64,000 nt of DNA. Origin: Nocardia wallacei (GTDB taxonomy: Bacteria; Actinomycetota; Actinomycetes; Mycobacteriales; Mycobacteriaceae). Shown here one piece after another: positions 41,958-51,891 of the stretch. The notes beneath the pieces were generated by a model, which saw only the letters and a program-made list of their open reading frames with translations, was not told where the DNA came from and searched no databases. The position numbers and the translations under genes were made by a program. Positions within the stretch are counted from its first letter, which is position 1; each line of letters starts with the position of its first letter. Location: the NCBI RefSeq assembly GCF_014466955.1, contig NZ_AP023396.1, forward strand, positions 7,626,001 through 7,690,000. The letters run 5' to 3'.

Positions 41958-43753
41958 GCTCCACGTCCTTCCGTGACGACGGCCTGTTCGATGGGCTCGG
42001 CCGGGTCCTCGCGCCGCCCGGTGCGCAGTCTGCGATCGATGTAGTTCACCAGATGGGTGAGTGGAATGGTCAGCAGCAGGTAGACCAGGCCCGCGGCGAC
42101 CAGCGGGGACAGGTTGCCGGTCTGCGCGTTGAGGTCGCGCCCGACCGCGAACAGTTCGCGCTGCGAGGCCAGCAGGCCGAGGAAGTAGATCAGCGACGAG
42201 TCCTTGATCAGCGCGATGAACTGGTTCATCAGCGCGGGCAGCACCCGCCGCACGCCCTGCGGGATCACCACCAGCGTCATCGCCTGCCGGTAACCGAACC
42301 CGATGGCGCGCGCGGCCTCCAGCTGTCCGGCCTCCACCGACTGGATGCCGGAGCGGAAGATCTCGCCGATGTAGGCGGCGGCCAGCAGCGCCAGGGCGAC
42401 CGCGCCGAGCCAGTAGGGGTTGTTGCCGGTGAGGTTCTTGACCACCGGTCCGATGCCGAGGCCGATCAGCAGGATGATCACCACGGCGGGCAGGCCACGG
42501 AAGATGTCGGTGTAAATCCTTGCGGGCCAGCGCAACCAGCGCGTCCGCGCGATACCGGCGACCGCCAGCAGCATGCCCAGCAGGGTGCCCAGCACGCCCG
42601 AAACCACCGCCAGGATCAGCGTATTCGGCAATCCGGTCTTGAACAGGTCGGGAAAAGCCTTGCGGTACAACGACCAGTCGAAGAACGTGTCCCGCAGCTG
42701 CTCGAGGGTGGACTTCGGCGCCGACTGCCCGGTGGCGGTGTTCTGATGCTCGGCCGCGATCTTGTCGAAGTCGGGCAGCTGCGGCAGCGGGGCCGCTTTG
42801 GAGCCCGGCTTCCAGCCCGGCGGGAAGGAACGCGGCGCCCAGTCGGAGTAGAGCCGCGCGTAGGTTCCGTCGGCGATGACCGCGTCCAGGCCCGCGTTGA
42901 GCGCGTCGATGAGCGGCTGGTTGTCCTTGCGCACCGCCCAGGCGGTGAAGTTGTTCAGGCTGAAGGTGTTCTGGACGATCGAGGTCGAGTCGCCCGGCTT
43001 GACCGCGCCGGTGGCCTGCGCCGACGGCGCCACCCACGCGTCGATCTGGCCGGATTTCAGATTCGCGTACGCGGTGTTGTAGTCCGGGAACTTCACCGGA
43101 TCGAGCTTCAAGGTGTTGACGACGTACTCGTCTTGCACCGTGCCCTGCACCACGCCGATCCGCACACCGGATTTCAGGTCCGAGAAGCCCTTGACCGGGC
43201 TGCCGTTCTGGACGACCAGCGAGAAGTATCCGAAGTCGTAGCCGTTGGTGAAGCCGACCAGTTGGCGGCGCGCGTCGGTGGTGGTGATGCTCGACGAACC
43301 GGCGTCGAAGCGCCCGTTGGCCACCTGGGCCAGCAGGCCCGCGAACTCGGTGCCGGAGAATTCCACCTGGAGGCCGAGTTTCGCGCCGACCGCCTTCAGC
43401 AGCTCGTTGTCGAAGCCGGTGAATACGCCCTGGCCGTTCACGCAGATGCTCGGCGGGGCGTCCGACAAGGTGCCGACGCTCAGTTTGCCCGGGGTGAGCA
43501 GACCCAATCTGCCGGTGTCGATTCGGTCCAGCGGCACGGTGTTCGGTGTGGTGAACCGGTCGGTCCCCGCCTCGGCGCCCGTGGCCAGGTTGGTCGGGGC
43601 CGCCGACGCCGACTCGACGCCCGGCGGCGCGCACAATCCACTGCTAGCCGACGAATTGCTGCTGTCCGAACCGCAGGCCGTGAGGAACAGCAGGCTCAAT
43701 ACCGACAGCACCGCTAGCAGCGCACGGGATCGCGACACGGGCAAACGGACCAT
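41954..43753 (-). CDS. Fused substrate-binding protein and permease, amino-acid ABC importer
   Basis: 599 residues. A lipoprotein signal with lipobox FLTAC leads into a ~280-residue solute-binding domain (KLSVGTLSDAPPSICVNGQG; VFTGFDNELLKAVGAKLGLQ), then a membrane domain from ~300 with the HisM/GlnP loop EAARAIGFGYRQAMTLVVIP and five or so helices. SBP-permease fusions of this type are common in actinobacterial glutamine/glutamate importers. ATG 43753 was chosen: TAATGT lies 8 nt upstream and the signal peptide begins MVRLPVSRSRALLAVLSV; ATG 43765 and 43786 are alternatives. The ATPase gene follows with overlap. Confidence 0.9.
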   Translation of the reverse strand: MVRLPVSRSRALLAVLSVLSLLFLTACGSDSSNSSASSGLCAPPGVESASAAPTNLATGAEAGTDRFTTPNTVPLDRIDTGRLGLLTPGKLSVGTLSDAPPSICVNGQGVFTGFDNELLKAVGAKLGLQVEFSGTEFAGLLAQVANGRFDAGSSSITTTDARRQLVGFTNGYDFGYFSLVVQNGSPVKGFSDLKSGVRIGVVQGTVQDEYVVNTLKLDPVKFPDYNTAYANLKSGQIDAWVAPSAQATGAVKPGDSTSIVQNTFSLNNFTAWAVRKDNQPLIDALNAGLDAVIADGTYARLYSDWAPRSFPPGWKPGSKAAPLPQLPDFDKIAAEHQNTATGQSAPKSTLEQLRDTFFDWSLYRKAFPDLFKTGLPNTLILAVVSGVLGTLLGMLLAVAGIARTRWLRWPARIYTDIFRGLPAVVIILLIGLGIGPVVKNLTGNNPYWLGAVALALLAAAYIGEIFRSGIQSVEAGQLEAARAIGFGYRQAMTLVVIPQGVRRVLPALMNQFIALIKDSSLIYFLGLLASQRELFAVGRDLNAQTGNLSPLVAAGLVYLLLTIPLTHLVNYIDRRLRTGRREDPAEPIEQAVVTEGRGA

Positions 43754-43785
43754 AGGCGAGAACATTAGCCGGAAACCGCCACCCA

Positions 43786-44891
43786 TCAGTCGACCACGCC
43801 CCGGTGCAGCACCCGCACGGTGAGCAGCACCAACCCCAGCGACACCGTCGCCACGACGACCAGCCCGACCACCGCCACCACCAGCGGCCGCCACCCGGAG
43901 CGCCCGAGTTCACGGAAATCGGTGTTCAGGCCGACCCCGGCGAAGGTGAGCAGAAAGGCCCACTTCGACACGTTGCCCAGGTTGGCGAGCTGCGGCTTGT
44001 CGATCCAGTGCACGGTCGCCAGCGCGGACACCGCCAGGAAGCCGAGCACGAACTTGGGGAACTCGGCCCACACGAACGCCGCCTTGGCGCGCAGCCCCGG
44101 GGCCAGGGCGTCGGCTTCGCCGCGGGCGGCCCAGTAGAGGGCGAAGCCGAGCACCACGAACCCGATCAGCGCGTTGCGGGTCGACTTCACCAGCACCGCC
44201 AGCTTGCCCGCGGCGTCGGAGTAGGCGTAGCCGGTAGCGGTGGTCTCGGCGGTGTTGTCCACGGCCAGGCCCGCCCACAGGCCGAACTCGTGATCGGTCA
44301 GGCCGAGGCCGTGCCCGATCGCGGGCAGGGTGAACAGCGACACCGCGCCCAGCGTCACGATCGCGGCGATCGCATAGCTCACATCGGCGTTGCGGGCTCG
44401 GATGGCGCCGCGCGCGGCCACGATCGCCGAGACGCCGCAGATCGAAGTGCCCACGGCCAGTAGCGAACCCAGCTTTCCGGACAGGCCCAGCAGCCGGGCG
44501 ACGGTGAGGATGATGGCGCCCGCCACCGTCATGTCGATCAGGATCAGCACGAAGCTGGTGCCACCGAGTTTCGCGACGTCACCGAGCAAAACCGGGAGCC
44601 CAGCGTGACGATGCCGACCTTCAGCCAGAACTCGTAGGTGCCGATGCCCGGCTTGAAGATGCGGTGCACGCCAACGGTATTGGCGATGATCAGACCGAAA
44701 ACGATGGCCCAGAGCACATATTCGATGTCGGGGAAGCGCCAGTGGTGGTCGTGGACCAGGTTGTTCACCCAGGTCTGGGTGTATTTGCCGAGCAGACCGA
44801 CCGCGATCAGCAGGGCGATGCCCGGCAGATAGGCCGGTGCCCCGCGCAATGCGCCGGAATCCGCCGGTGCCGTGGAGGTTTCGGTGCTCAT
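43786..44891 (-). pseudogene. YeiH/UPF0324 family exporter, interrupted by a one-base frameshift
   Basis: The two halves of a single ~368-residue YeiH-type (putative sulfate exporter) protein are in different frames. The N-terminal part from ATG 44891 ([20 protein letters not shown]) runs to [11 protein letters not shown]; the C-terminal part resumes as [20 protein letters not shown] and ends [16 protein letters not shown] at 43786. The break lies in the reverse-strand run TTTT (44588-44591); five T's would restore frame and give GSRFLLGDV as expected. It could be a real inactivating deletion, a sequencing error, or a -1 slip site. Downstream sequence is intact and not decayed, so error or recent loss is likeliest. 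Confidence 0.85.
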
Positions 44892-44895
44892 CGGA

Positions 44896-45057
44896 TCACC
44901 ACGGGATCGTCGGCAGCACGTCGGCGACGGCGAGCAGCACGAATACGCCCGCGACGAGCACCGCCCACCAGTCCACGCCGATCCGGCGCCATACCGGTAT
45001 CGGTGCGGCGGACGCCTCCGGATCCTCCGATGCGGGCGCAGCGCCCGGTTCACTCAT
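44896..45057 (-). CDS. Small single-span membrane protein before yeiH
   Basis: 53 residues. After [20 protein letters not shown] the protein has one transmembrane helix: [23 protein letters not shown] 45057 is chosen because GAGGGAG lies 6 nt upstream. It ends 4 bp before the YeiH start and is very likely its operon partner; its role is unknown. The ORF continues upstream to 45126 but without a better start. Confidence 0.7.
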   Translation of the reverse strand: MSEPGAAPASEDPEASAAPIPVWRRIGVDWWAVLVAGVFVLLAVADVLPTIPW

Positions 45058-45140
45058 GGCCGACTCCCTCATCGCGGCTGATCCCGGGGCACTCCCGCGA
45101 CCAGCCGCCATGATGAACCGCATCACCTCCCGCGGGAAGT

Positions 45141-45163
45141 GATCGAATCACCGGGATTCGATC
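45141..45163. terminator. Hairpin after LLM oxidoreductase gene
   Basis: Perfect 9-bp inverted repeat GATCGAATC / GATTCGATC around ACCGG, 7 bp beyond the stop of the 45171-45965 gene on the reverse strand. No T-run. Confidence 0.6.
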
Positions 45164-45170
45164 CGCCGGA

Positions 45171-45965
45171 TCAGGCGATGCCGGTGACGGATTCGGGATT
45201 GAACTCGTCGCGCCAGCGGATGGCCTCGACCAGCGTGGACAGGTCGTAGTCGGGACCGCCGGTACCCACGGTGAAGGTGGTGGCGCCCGCGGCCACCAGG
45301 GCCGGAGCCTTGTCGGCGCCGGGCCAGTCCACGGAGCGCTCGATGCTCTCCGGGTCGGTGCCGACGGCCGCGCAATGGTCGGCGAGGATCTTCGACTTGC
45401 GTTCCAGCACATCCAGTTCCGCGAAGGTGTGCCAGATGTCGCCGTACTCGGCCACCAGCCGCAGCGTCTTCTTCTCGCCGCCGCCACCGATGAGGATCGG
45501 AATGTCGCGGACCGGCTGCGGATTGAGCTTCTTCAGTCGGCTGTCGACGCGGGCCAGGTATTCCTTCAGCAGGTTCAGACGTGTTCCCGCCGTGCCGAAT
45601 TCGTAACCGTACTCGTCGTAGTCCTTCTCGAACCAGCCCGCGCCGATGCCGAGAATCAGGCGGCCACCGGAGATGTGGTCCACGGTGCGGGCCATATCGG
45701 CCAGCAGGTCCGGGTTGCGGTAGCCGCCACCGGTGACCAGCGCGCCCAGTTCGACCCGCTCGGTCTGCTCGGCGATGGCGCCGAGCATGGTCCAGCACTC
45801 GAAGTGCGCACCGTCGGGGTCGCCGTAGAGCGGGTAGAAGTGGTCCCAGTTGAACACGATGTCCACGCCCGCGTCCTCGGCACGGAGCACGGCGTCACGG
45901 ATCAGTCCGTAGTCGGGGGCGTGCTGGGGTTGTATCTGAACTCCGATCCGAACGGGCCGGGCCAT
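45171..45965 (-). CDS. LLM-class F420-dependent oxidoreductase
   Basis: 264-residue luciferase-like (bacterial luciferase fold) protein. The start RIGVQIQPQHAPDYGLIRDA, the family block VDIVFNWDHFYPLYGDPDGA, FECWTMLGAIAEQTERVELG and AEYGDIWHTFAELDV all fit F420-using LLM enzymes of actinobacteria. Reaction and substrate are unknown. ATG 45965 has a strong Shine-Dalgarno (GAGGAGGAGC). It is followed by a hairpin terminator. Confidence 0.9.
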   Translation of the reverse strand: MARPVRIGVQIQPQHAPDYGLIRDAVLRAEDAGVDIVFNWDHFYPLYGDPDGAHFECWTMLGAIAEQTERVELGALVTGGGYRNPDLLADMARTVDHISGGRLILGIGAGWFEKDYDEYGYEFGTAGTRLNLLKEYLARVDSRLKKLNPQPVRDIPILIGGGGEKKTLRLVAEYGDIWHTFAELDVLERKSKILADHCAAVGTDPESIERSVDWPGADKAPALVAAGATTFTVGTGGPDYDLSTLVEAIRWRDEFNPESVTGIA

Positions 45966-46066
45966 TGCTCCTCCTCGCGGTATCGATGCGTCGCAGGCGA
46001 GGCTACCCGCCCGGGCAGTAGGATTCCGCTCTGCGGCCGCGCCGCGGCACCCTCTACTCGGATCGT

Positions 46067-46084
46067 CCGGCACGTTCCTGCCGG
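46067..46084. promoter_or_regulatory. Inverted repeat upstream of sugC-like gene
   Basis: CCGGCA-N6-TGCCGG about 20 bp before ATG 46103. A possible operator or leader hairpin. Confidence 0.35.
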
Positions 46085-46102
46085 TGAAGGGATTGATTCA
46101 CG

Positions 46103-47191
<1,089 letters not shown>

Positions 47192-47205
47192 GGGACGACC
47201 GGCGC

Positions 47206-47235
47206 GCCCCGCCCCCGGCGTAAGCCGGGGCGGGT
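47206..47235. terminator. GC-rich hairpin after sugC-like gene
   Basis: CCCGCCCCCGGC and GCCGGGGCGGG flank GTAA, with one mismatched base, 15 bp past the stop of the ATPase gene. No T-tract. Confidence 0.5.
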
Positions 47236-47278
47236 GCCTGCCGGTGGGTAAGCCGGGGTGAGCGCGCTCGTCGAGGGC

Positions 47279-47791
47279 TCAGGCCGGAGCGGATGCCTCG
47301 CGCTCGCGCGCTGCTCGCCACTTGCGGTTGACGCGGATGCGGAGGTTCTCCAAGGGCACCTCGTTGCCCGACGCGCTGCGCACCTCGACGCGCACCGGCT
47401 CGCCGGTGGCATCCTCGAGGCGTTCGAGCGGGGGTTCGCCGTCCTGCAGGTACTGGTCGCCCCACTGCCACAGGGCGAACACGACCGGTAGCAGGTCGCG
47501 GCCCTTGGCGGTGAGCACGTATTCGTCGCGGGTGCGCTTGCCGTCCTCGCGGTAGGGCTGTTTGCGGAGCAGGCCCGCCTCGGTGAGCTTGCGCAGGGCG
47601 GCCGAGGCGGCGGCGTCGGTGATGCCCACACGGGCGGCGAAGCCGTCGAAGCGCGTGGTGCCGTAGATGGTCTCGCGCAGGATGAGCAACGCCGACCGGG
47701 TGCCGACGATATCGAGCGCCTTGACGATCGAGCAGTGGTCGGGCTTCCACGAACTCAGGTCACGCAAGGGTCCTTCCAGTACAGCCGCCAT
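47279..47791 (-). CDS. HxlR-family regulator (large variant)
   Basis: 170 residues: an HxlR winged helix (WKPDHCSIVKALDIVGTRSA, LLILRETIYGTTRFDGFAAR, VGITDAAASAALRKLTEAGL) followed by a C-terminal ~60-residue extension (LERLEDATGEPVRVEVRSAS). Cys in the DHC motif is typical. ATG 47791 is leaderless with TATGAT 7 nt upstream. It is divergent from a thiolase gene; the palindrome TGGCAACTATTGCCA between them is the likely operator. Confidence 0.9.
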   Translation of the reverse strand: MAAVLEGPLRDLSSWKPDHCSIVKALDIVGTRSALLILRETIYGTTRFDGFAARVGITDAAASAALRKLTEAGLLRKQPYREDGKRTRDEYVLTAKGRDLLPVVFALWQWGDQYLQDGEPPLERLEDATGEPVRVEVRSASGNEVPLENLRIRVNRKWRAAREREASAPA

Positions 47792-47798
47792 GAGATCG

Positions 47799-47804
47799 AT
47801 CATA
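47799..47804 (-). promoter_or_regulatory. -10 box, leaderless start of HxlR gene
   Basis: Reverse-strand TATGAT followed by 7 nt (CGATCTC) and ATG at 47791. Confidence 0.65.
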
Positions 47805-47818
47805 GCAATTCTGACTTG

Positions 47819-47833
47819 TGGCAACTATTGCCA
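47819..47833. promoter_or_regulatory. Palindromic operator between HxlR and thiolase genes
   Basis: TGGCAA-CTA-TTGCCA, perfect 6-bp arms, 28 bp upstream of the HxlR start and 49 bp upstream of the thiolase start. It sits between the two promoters and could control both. Confidence 0.65.
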
Positions 47834-47881
47834 GCTCGTAGTCTGGCTATAGATCGGTTTAGCTAGAGCGAAGGAACCGTC

Positions 47882-49051
47882 ATGAGAGACGCAGTCATCG
47901 TCGAGGCCGTGCGCACCCCCATCGGCAAGGGCAAGCCCACCGGCGCCCTGCACGGGGTGCATCCGGTCGATTTGCTGGCGCACAGCCTGCGCGAGGTGGT
48001 GCGGCGCAGCGGGATCGATCCGGAGCTGATCGACGACGTGATCGGCGGCGTCGTCACCCAGGTCGGCGAGCAGGCCGTCAATGTCACCCGGCGGGCCGCG
48101 TTGGCCGCCGGCTACCCCGAATCGGTGCCCGCGACCACCGTCGACCGCCAGTGCGGCAGCAGCCAGCAGGCCATCCACTTCGCGGCACAGGGCGTCATCG
48201 CGGGCGCGTACGACGTGGTGGTCGCCGCCGGACTCGAATCGATGAGCCGGATCCCGATGGGCACGAGCGTGCTCGGCGCCACCGATCTCGACGGGGTCGC
48301 GTTCCGCGAGCGCTACCCCGAAGAGCTTGTGCCGCAGGGCATCAGCGCCGAGCTGATCGCGGCCCGCTGGGGAATCGGCCGCACCGCCATGGACGAGTTC
48401 GCCCTCGCCAGCCACGAGAAGGCCGCCGCCGCGACGAAGAACGGCTCGTTCGAGGCGCAGCTCGCCCCCCTCGCCGGGCTGACCACCGACGAGGGTATCC
48501 GCGTCGGCAGCACACCGGCCACGCTCGCGGGCCTGCGACCGGCCTATTACAGCGAGGCGTACGCGGCCCGGTTCCCGGAGATCGGCTGGAATGTGACCGC
48601 CGCCAATGCCAGCCAGATCAACGACGGCAGCGCGGCCGTACTCATCACGACCAGCGAGAAGGCGAAGCAACTCGGCCTGACCCCGCTGGCCCGGCTGCAC
48701 AGCTTCGCCGTGGCCGGCGACGATCCGCTGCTCATGCTGACCGCTGTCATCCCCGCCACTCGGAAGGTGCTGCGGCGCGCGGGTTTACAGCTTTCCGATA
48801 TCGACCTGATCGAGATCAACGAGGCGTTCGCCTCGGTGGTGCTGGCGTGGCAGCGCGACACCGGTGCGGACCTGTCGCGGGTCAACGTGCACGGCGGCGC
48901 CATCGCCCTGGGGCATCCGCTCGGCGCGTCGGGCGCCCGGCTGGCCACCACCCTCGTGCACGCCATGCGCGAACGCGGCGCGCGGTACGGCCTGCAAACC
49001 ATGTGCGAGGCAGGAGGTTTGGCCAACGCCACCGTCTTCGAGCGGTTGTGA
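47882..49051 (+). CDS. Acetyl-CoA acetyltransferase (thiolase)
   Basis: 389 residues. The nucleophile Cys91 is in TVDRQCGSSQQAIHFAAQ; the His motif is NVHGGAIALGHPLGASGA and the second Cys is in TMCEAGGLAN. Length and motifs fit fatty-acid beta-oxidation thiolases (FadA type) or ketothiolases. GAAGGA Shine-Dalgarno precedes ATG 47882. No beta-oxidation partners adjoin, so the pathway is open. Divergent HxlR regulator suggests substrate-controlled expression. Confidence 0.93.
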   Translation: MRDAVIVEAVRTPIGKGKPTGALHGVHPVDLLAHSLREVVRRSGIDPELIDDVIGGVVTQVGEQAVNVTRRAALAAGYPESVPATTVDRQCGSSQQAIHFAAQGVIAGAYDVVVAAGLESMSRIPMGTSVLGATDLDGVAFRERYPEELVPQGISAELIAARWGIGRTAMDEFALASHEKAAAATKNGSFEAQLAPLAGLTTDEGIRVGSTPATLAGLRPAYYSEAYAARFPEIGWNVTAANASQINDGSAAVLITTSEKAKQLGLTPLARLHSFAVAGDDPLLMLTAVIPATRKVLRRAGLQLSDIDLIEINEAFASVVLAWQRDTGADLSRVNVHGGAIALGHPLGASGARLATTLVHAMRERGARYGLQTMCEAGGLANATVFERL

Positions 49052-49075
49052 CGGTGGCCGGGCGGTGCATCGCCG

Positions 49076-49456
49076 TCAGCCGGTGACCTGTTCGGCCAGC
49101 AGCAGGCCGGTGACGAACGAGGCGGGCACCAGCAGGAGTGCGAGCGCCGCCCACCACCACATGTACCAGCGCTTGACTCCCGCGACGATCACCATCACCA
49201 GTCCGCCGCCGAGGGCCGCCGCGGTACCGCCCCACGAGACCAGGATGCCCCAGGTGGCGAACTCCTCGCGGCATCCGGTTCCGTAGCCGCACGGGTCGGT
49301 GGCCATGGCGAAGAACGGGGTGAACGACGCCGCGAACAGGCCGAGCAGGGCGGCGAGCGAATACAGCACGACGGCCAGCACCAGATCCCAGGTCCGGATG
49401 GGCCGGGGCGCGGGCGGCAGCGGCGGACAGGCCATCGGCTGGGGGTAGGTCATCAT
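49076..49456 (-). CDS. Small membrane protein, unknown
   Basis: 126 residues, four hydrophobic stretches: LVLAVVLYSLAALLGLFAAS, TWGILVSWGGTAAALGGGL with VMVIVAGV, and WWWAALALLLVPASFVTGLL. A Cys pair (DPCGYGTGCREE) between helices 1 and 2 could form an extracytoplasmic disulfide. No family recognised. Start may be ATG 49456 or 49453; CACCCT ends 6 nt before the first, a near match to the leaderless pattern. Confidence 0.7.
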   Translation of the reverse strand: MMTYPQPMACPPLPPAPRPIRTWDLVLAVVLYSLAALLGLFAASFTPFFAMATDPCGYGTGCREEFATWGILVSWGGTAAALGGGLVMVIVAGVKRWYMWWWAALALLLVPASFVTGLLLAEQVTG

Positions 49457-49518
49457 GGGTCCAGGGTGGCCGACCAGCGGCGGCTCGGGATCCGCAAAAC
49501 TACTCAGTGCGAGCTGGT

Positions 49519-49524
49519 TAGGCT
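49519..49524 (+). promoter_or_regulatory. -10 box, leaderless start of menC
   Basis: TAGGCT followed by 6 nt (GCCGGG) and GTG at 49531. Confidence 0.6.
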
Positions 49525-49530
49525 GCCGGG

Positions 49531-50505
49531 GTGAGCGATCTGCTGGATCCCGAGTCGGCCTTCGTCTACGCGATCCCGCTGCGGACGCGTTTTCGCGGGA
49601 TCACGGTGCGCGAGGGGATGCTGGTCGAAGGGCCCCGTGGGTGGGGCGAATTCTGCCCGTTCCCCGAGTACGACGATCGGGAGGCGGCGGGTTGGCTGGC
49701 GACTACGGTCGAGCAGATCACCGAGGGGTGGCCGGCGCCGGTGCGGGAACGGATCCCGGTCAACTGCACCGTGCCCGCGGTCGGGCCCGAGCGGGCGCAC
49801 GAGATCGTGGCCGGATCGGGATGCCGCACGGCGAAGGTCAAGGTCGCCGACCACCCCGATGCCCTGACCGAGGATTTGGAGCGGGTGGCCGCGGTCCGCG
49901 ACGCCCTCGGGCCCGGCGGGGCCGTGCGGATCGATGCCAACGCGGCGTGGGATGTGGCGACGGCGGTAGCGCACATCCGCCGAATCGACCGGGCGGCAGG
50001 CGGTGTGGAGTACGTCGAGCAACCGTGCCGCACCGTCGAGGAGCTGGCGGAGGTGCGCCGCCGCGTCGAGGTCCGCATCGCCGCCGACGAATCCATCCGC
50101 CGGGCCGAGGATCCGCTGCGGGTGGCGGTCGCGGGAGCGGCCGACGTGGCCGTGCTCAAGTGCACTCCGCTCGGCGGTGTGCGCCGGGCGCTGCGGGTCG
50201 CCGCGGCCGCCGGACTTCCGTGCGTGGTCTCCTCGGCGCTGGAGACGAGCGTCGGCCTGTCCGCTCAGCTCGCCCTGGCCGGTGCGCTGCCGGACCTCGA
50301 CTTCGCCTGCGGCCTGGGCACACTGCGCTTGTTCGACGGCGACGTCACCGCACCCTCGCTGCTCCCCGTCGACGGTTTCCTGCCCGTTCCGGCTACCCCG
50401 CCGGAGCCGAATCCGGAACTGCTGCAACGCTTCCGCCACCCGGACGCGGACCGGGAGCGCTGGTGGCGCGACCGCCTCGACCGCGTCCGCCGATTGCTGC
50501 CGTGA
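49531..50505 (+). CDS. menC: o-Succinylbenzoate synthase
   Basis: 324 residues, enolase superfamily; dehydrates SHCHC to o-succinylbenzoate in menaquinone synthesis. Features: catalytic Lys in CRTAKVKVADHP (KxK), metal ligands in RIDANAAWDV, VEYVEQPC and ADESIRRAED, and the second Lys in VLKCTPLGGVRRAL, then VVSSALETSVGLSAQ. The short length (no extra domain) fits actinobacterial MenC. No other men gene is in the window. Leaderless GTG start. Confidence 0.92.
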   Translation: MSDLLDPESAFVYAIPLRTRFRGITVREGMLVEGPRGWGEFCPFPEYDDREAAGWLATTVEQITEGWPAPVRERIPVNCTVPAVGPERAHEIVAGSGCRTAKVKVADHPDALTEDLERVAAVRDALGPGGAVRIDANAAWDVATAVAHIRRIDRAAGGVEYVEQPCRTVEELAEVRRRVEVRIAADESIRRAEDPLRVAVAGAADVAVLKCTPLGGVRRALRVAAAAGLPCVVSSALETSVGLSAQLALAGALPDLDFACGLGTLRLFDGDVTAPSLLPVDGFLPVPATPPEPNPELLQRFRHPDADRERWWRDRLDRVRRLLP

Positions 50506-50525
50506 ACCACCGCTCACGAGCGCCC

Positions 50526-51206
50526 TTACCCGGCGATACGGTGCGCCAGCACCCCTGCTCCCGGACCGGCGAGTTGCTCGAGCGCCACCGGACGGCCGGT
50601 GGCCGCGAGCAGGAGATCCGCCGCCTTCCCGGTGATCTCGGGGCCGGTTCCGGATTCCCAATCCATATCGGTGGCAACGAGTTTCAGGCCGGACAGCCGG
50701 GCCGGGGCGCCGAGGAAACGGTTGCCCACCACATAGTGCAGGACCGGGACCGCGTGCTCCGGCAGCAGGGGCAGGCTCCGCCGCAGCGGGCGGGCGATGT
50801 CCTGGCCGTGCACGAGCACGTCCATCAGCGGGTCCATCGGCGAGCTGAAGGGAGTGCGGCGGGACGATTCGGCGCTCTCGCGCAGTTGCTCGATCAGCTC
50901 GGCGGCGGGCAAGCGCGCCGCGCGTTCCCGCGCGACGGTGGCCTCCATCCGATCGAAGCTGCCGCGCGCCCGGATCGCCTCCTTCACCACCGACCACACC
51001 GACGTTCTGGTCGTCGTGGTCAGGTGCGCCAGCACCTCGTGTACGGTCCACGCCGCGCACAGCGACGGTGTCGACCACTCGTCGGCCCCGAGCCCGGCCA
51101 GGAACTCACACAACCGCAGCCGCTCGACCCGCACGGCGGCCTCGATCTGCGCCGTCTCCAGTACCGGCGCCCACGCACGCGAACGCTCGTCGTTGGTCTC
51201 GATCAT
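50526..51206 (-). CDS. Mycothiol-dependent maleylpyruvate isomerase-family protein
   Basis: 226 residues of the TIGR03083/DinB-like family. The N-terminal helix bundle has the metal-binding block CAAWTVHEVLAHLTTTTR, and VLVHGQDIARPLRRSLP supplies further His/Asp ligands. The C-terminal MDMPI-C-type region follows. These enzymes use mycothiol as cofactor and act on small unsaturated acids or detoxification substrates; the true substrate is unknown here. Presence supports an actinobacterial host. Convergent with menC (20 bp). Confidence 0.85.
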   Translation of the reverse strand: MIETNDERSRAWAPVLETAQIEAAVRVERLRLCEFLAGLGADEWSTPSLCAAWTVHEVLAHLTTTTRTSVWSVVKEAIRARGSFDRMEATVARERAARLPAAELIEQLRESAESSRRTPFSSPMDPLMDVLVHGQDIARPLRRSLPLLPEHAVPVLHYVVGNRFLGAPARLSGLKLVATDMDWESGTGPEITGKAADLLLAATGRPVALEQLAGPGAGVLAHRIAG

Positions 51207-51292
51207 CGAACCTCACTCGATAGCCCGTCCCGTCCCCGCTGTGTAGACGCGGCGAGATCGGCGAACTCATCGGCACGGTCGATGGGCGGGCG

Positions 51293-51730
51293 TCAGCACC
51301 AGCTCGCGTGGGGGCGGCAGACCTGCCAGCCGGTGCCGTCGGCGTTCGGAACCGCGGTCCAGGTGGACGTGCCCCGCTCGGCGCCCAGGGCGCGTTCGGG
51401 TCGCTGCGGACCGTTGTCGCGCTGACGATATGCACGCCTGTTGTCGCGAATCTCGTTCTGACGGAGCCTATTCGTTTCGAGGTGGTGGTAGCCACGCGGG
51501 TCGATGTGCCGCCAGCCGGTGGTGTCGCGCGGGTCGGCCGGACCGCGGTCGGAGTGCGTCCGCACGCCCGGGTCGGCGGCCGCGACCCCGGCGGTGACCA
51601 GGGAGCCGAGGGCGGCCGCGCCTGCGACCAGGGCCAGAGCGGCCGTCCGGGTTGCCCGGCGACCGGCCGTCGCCTCGGGGTGGGATCTGCGGTCCGTCGC
51701 CGGATGTCGCCTCGGAAGTACACGTCGCAT
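51293..51730 (-). CDS. Small exported protein, unknown
   Basis: 145 residues. Positively charged N-region, then hydrophobic core ALALVAGAAALGSLVTAGVA and a probable cleavage after AAA, so it is secreted. The mature part is Arg/Asp-rich (RHIDPRGYHHLETNRLRQNE) and ends GWQVCRPHASWC with two Cys. Start is ambiguous: ATG 51730 has AAGGGG at Shine-Dalgarno distance, whereas ATG 51790 has TAACCT 6 nt upstream and would be leaderless. No family recognised. Confidence 0.65.
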   Translation of the reverse strand: MRRVLPRRHPATDRRSHPEATAGRRATRTAALALVAGAAALGSLVTAGVAAADPGVRTHSDRGPADPRDTTGWRHIDPRGYHHLETNRLRQNEIRDNRRAYRQRDNGPQRPERALGAERGTSTWTAVPNADGTGWQVCRPHASWC

Positions 51731-51791
51731 TGTCGGCCCCTTTGCCTCGTTGCTGTCGTGCGCCCTGTTCACCTGCGCGTCAGAGCCCATC

Positions 51792-51836
51792 TACGTAGGT
51801 TAATAGTACGTAGTTGAATCGTACGTACGGCGAACG
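51792..51836. repeat. Three 15-bp direct repeats carrying TACGTA
   Basis: TACGTAGGTTAATAG (51792-51806), TACGTAGTTGAATCG (51807-51821) and TACGTACGGCGAACG (51822-51836) follow one another without gaps. Each begins with the palindrome TACGTA. They cover the promoter region of the exported protein encoded on the reverse strand. Confidence 0.7.
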
Positions 51837-51891
51837 TAGATTGCTCGTAGTCGTGCCTCGGGCCATAGGGGCCGACCGGAGCGGAAGCGGG

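Noticed and set aside
44588..44591. Programmed -1 frameshift in yeiH
   Set aside because: A slip on TTTT would work, but there is no classic heptamer in phase and no visible stimulatory structure; kept only as a possibility in the findings.
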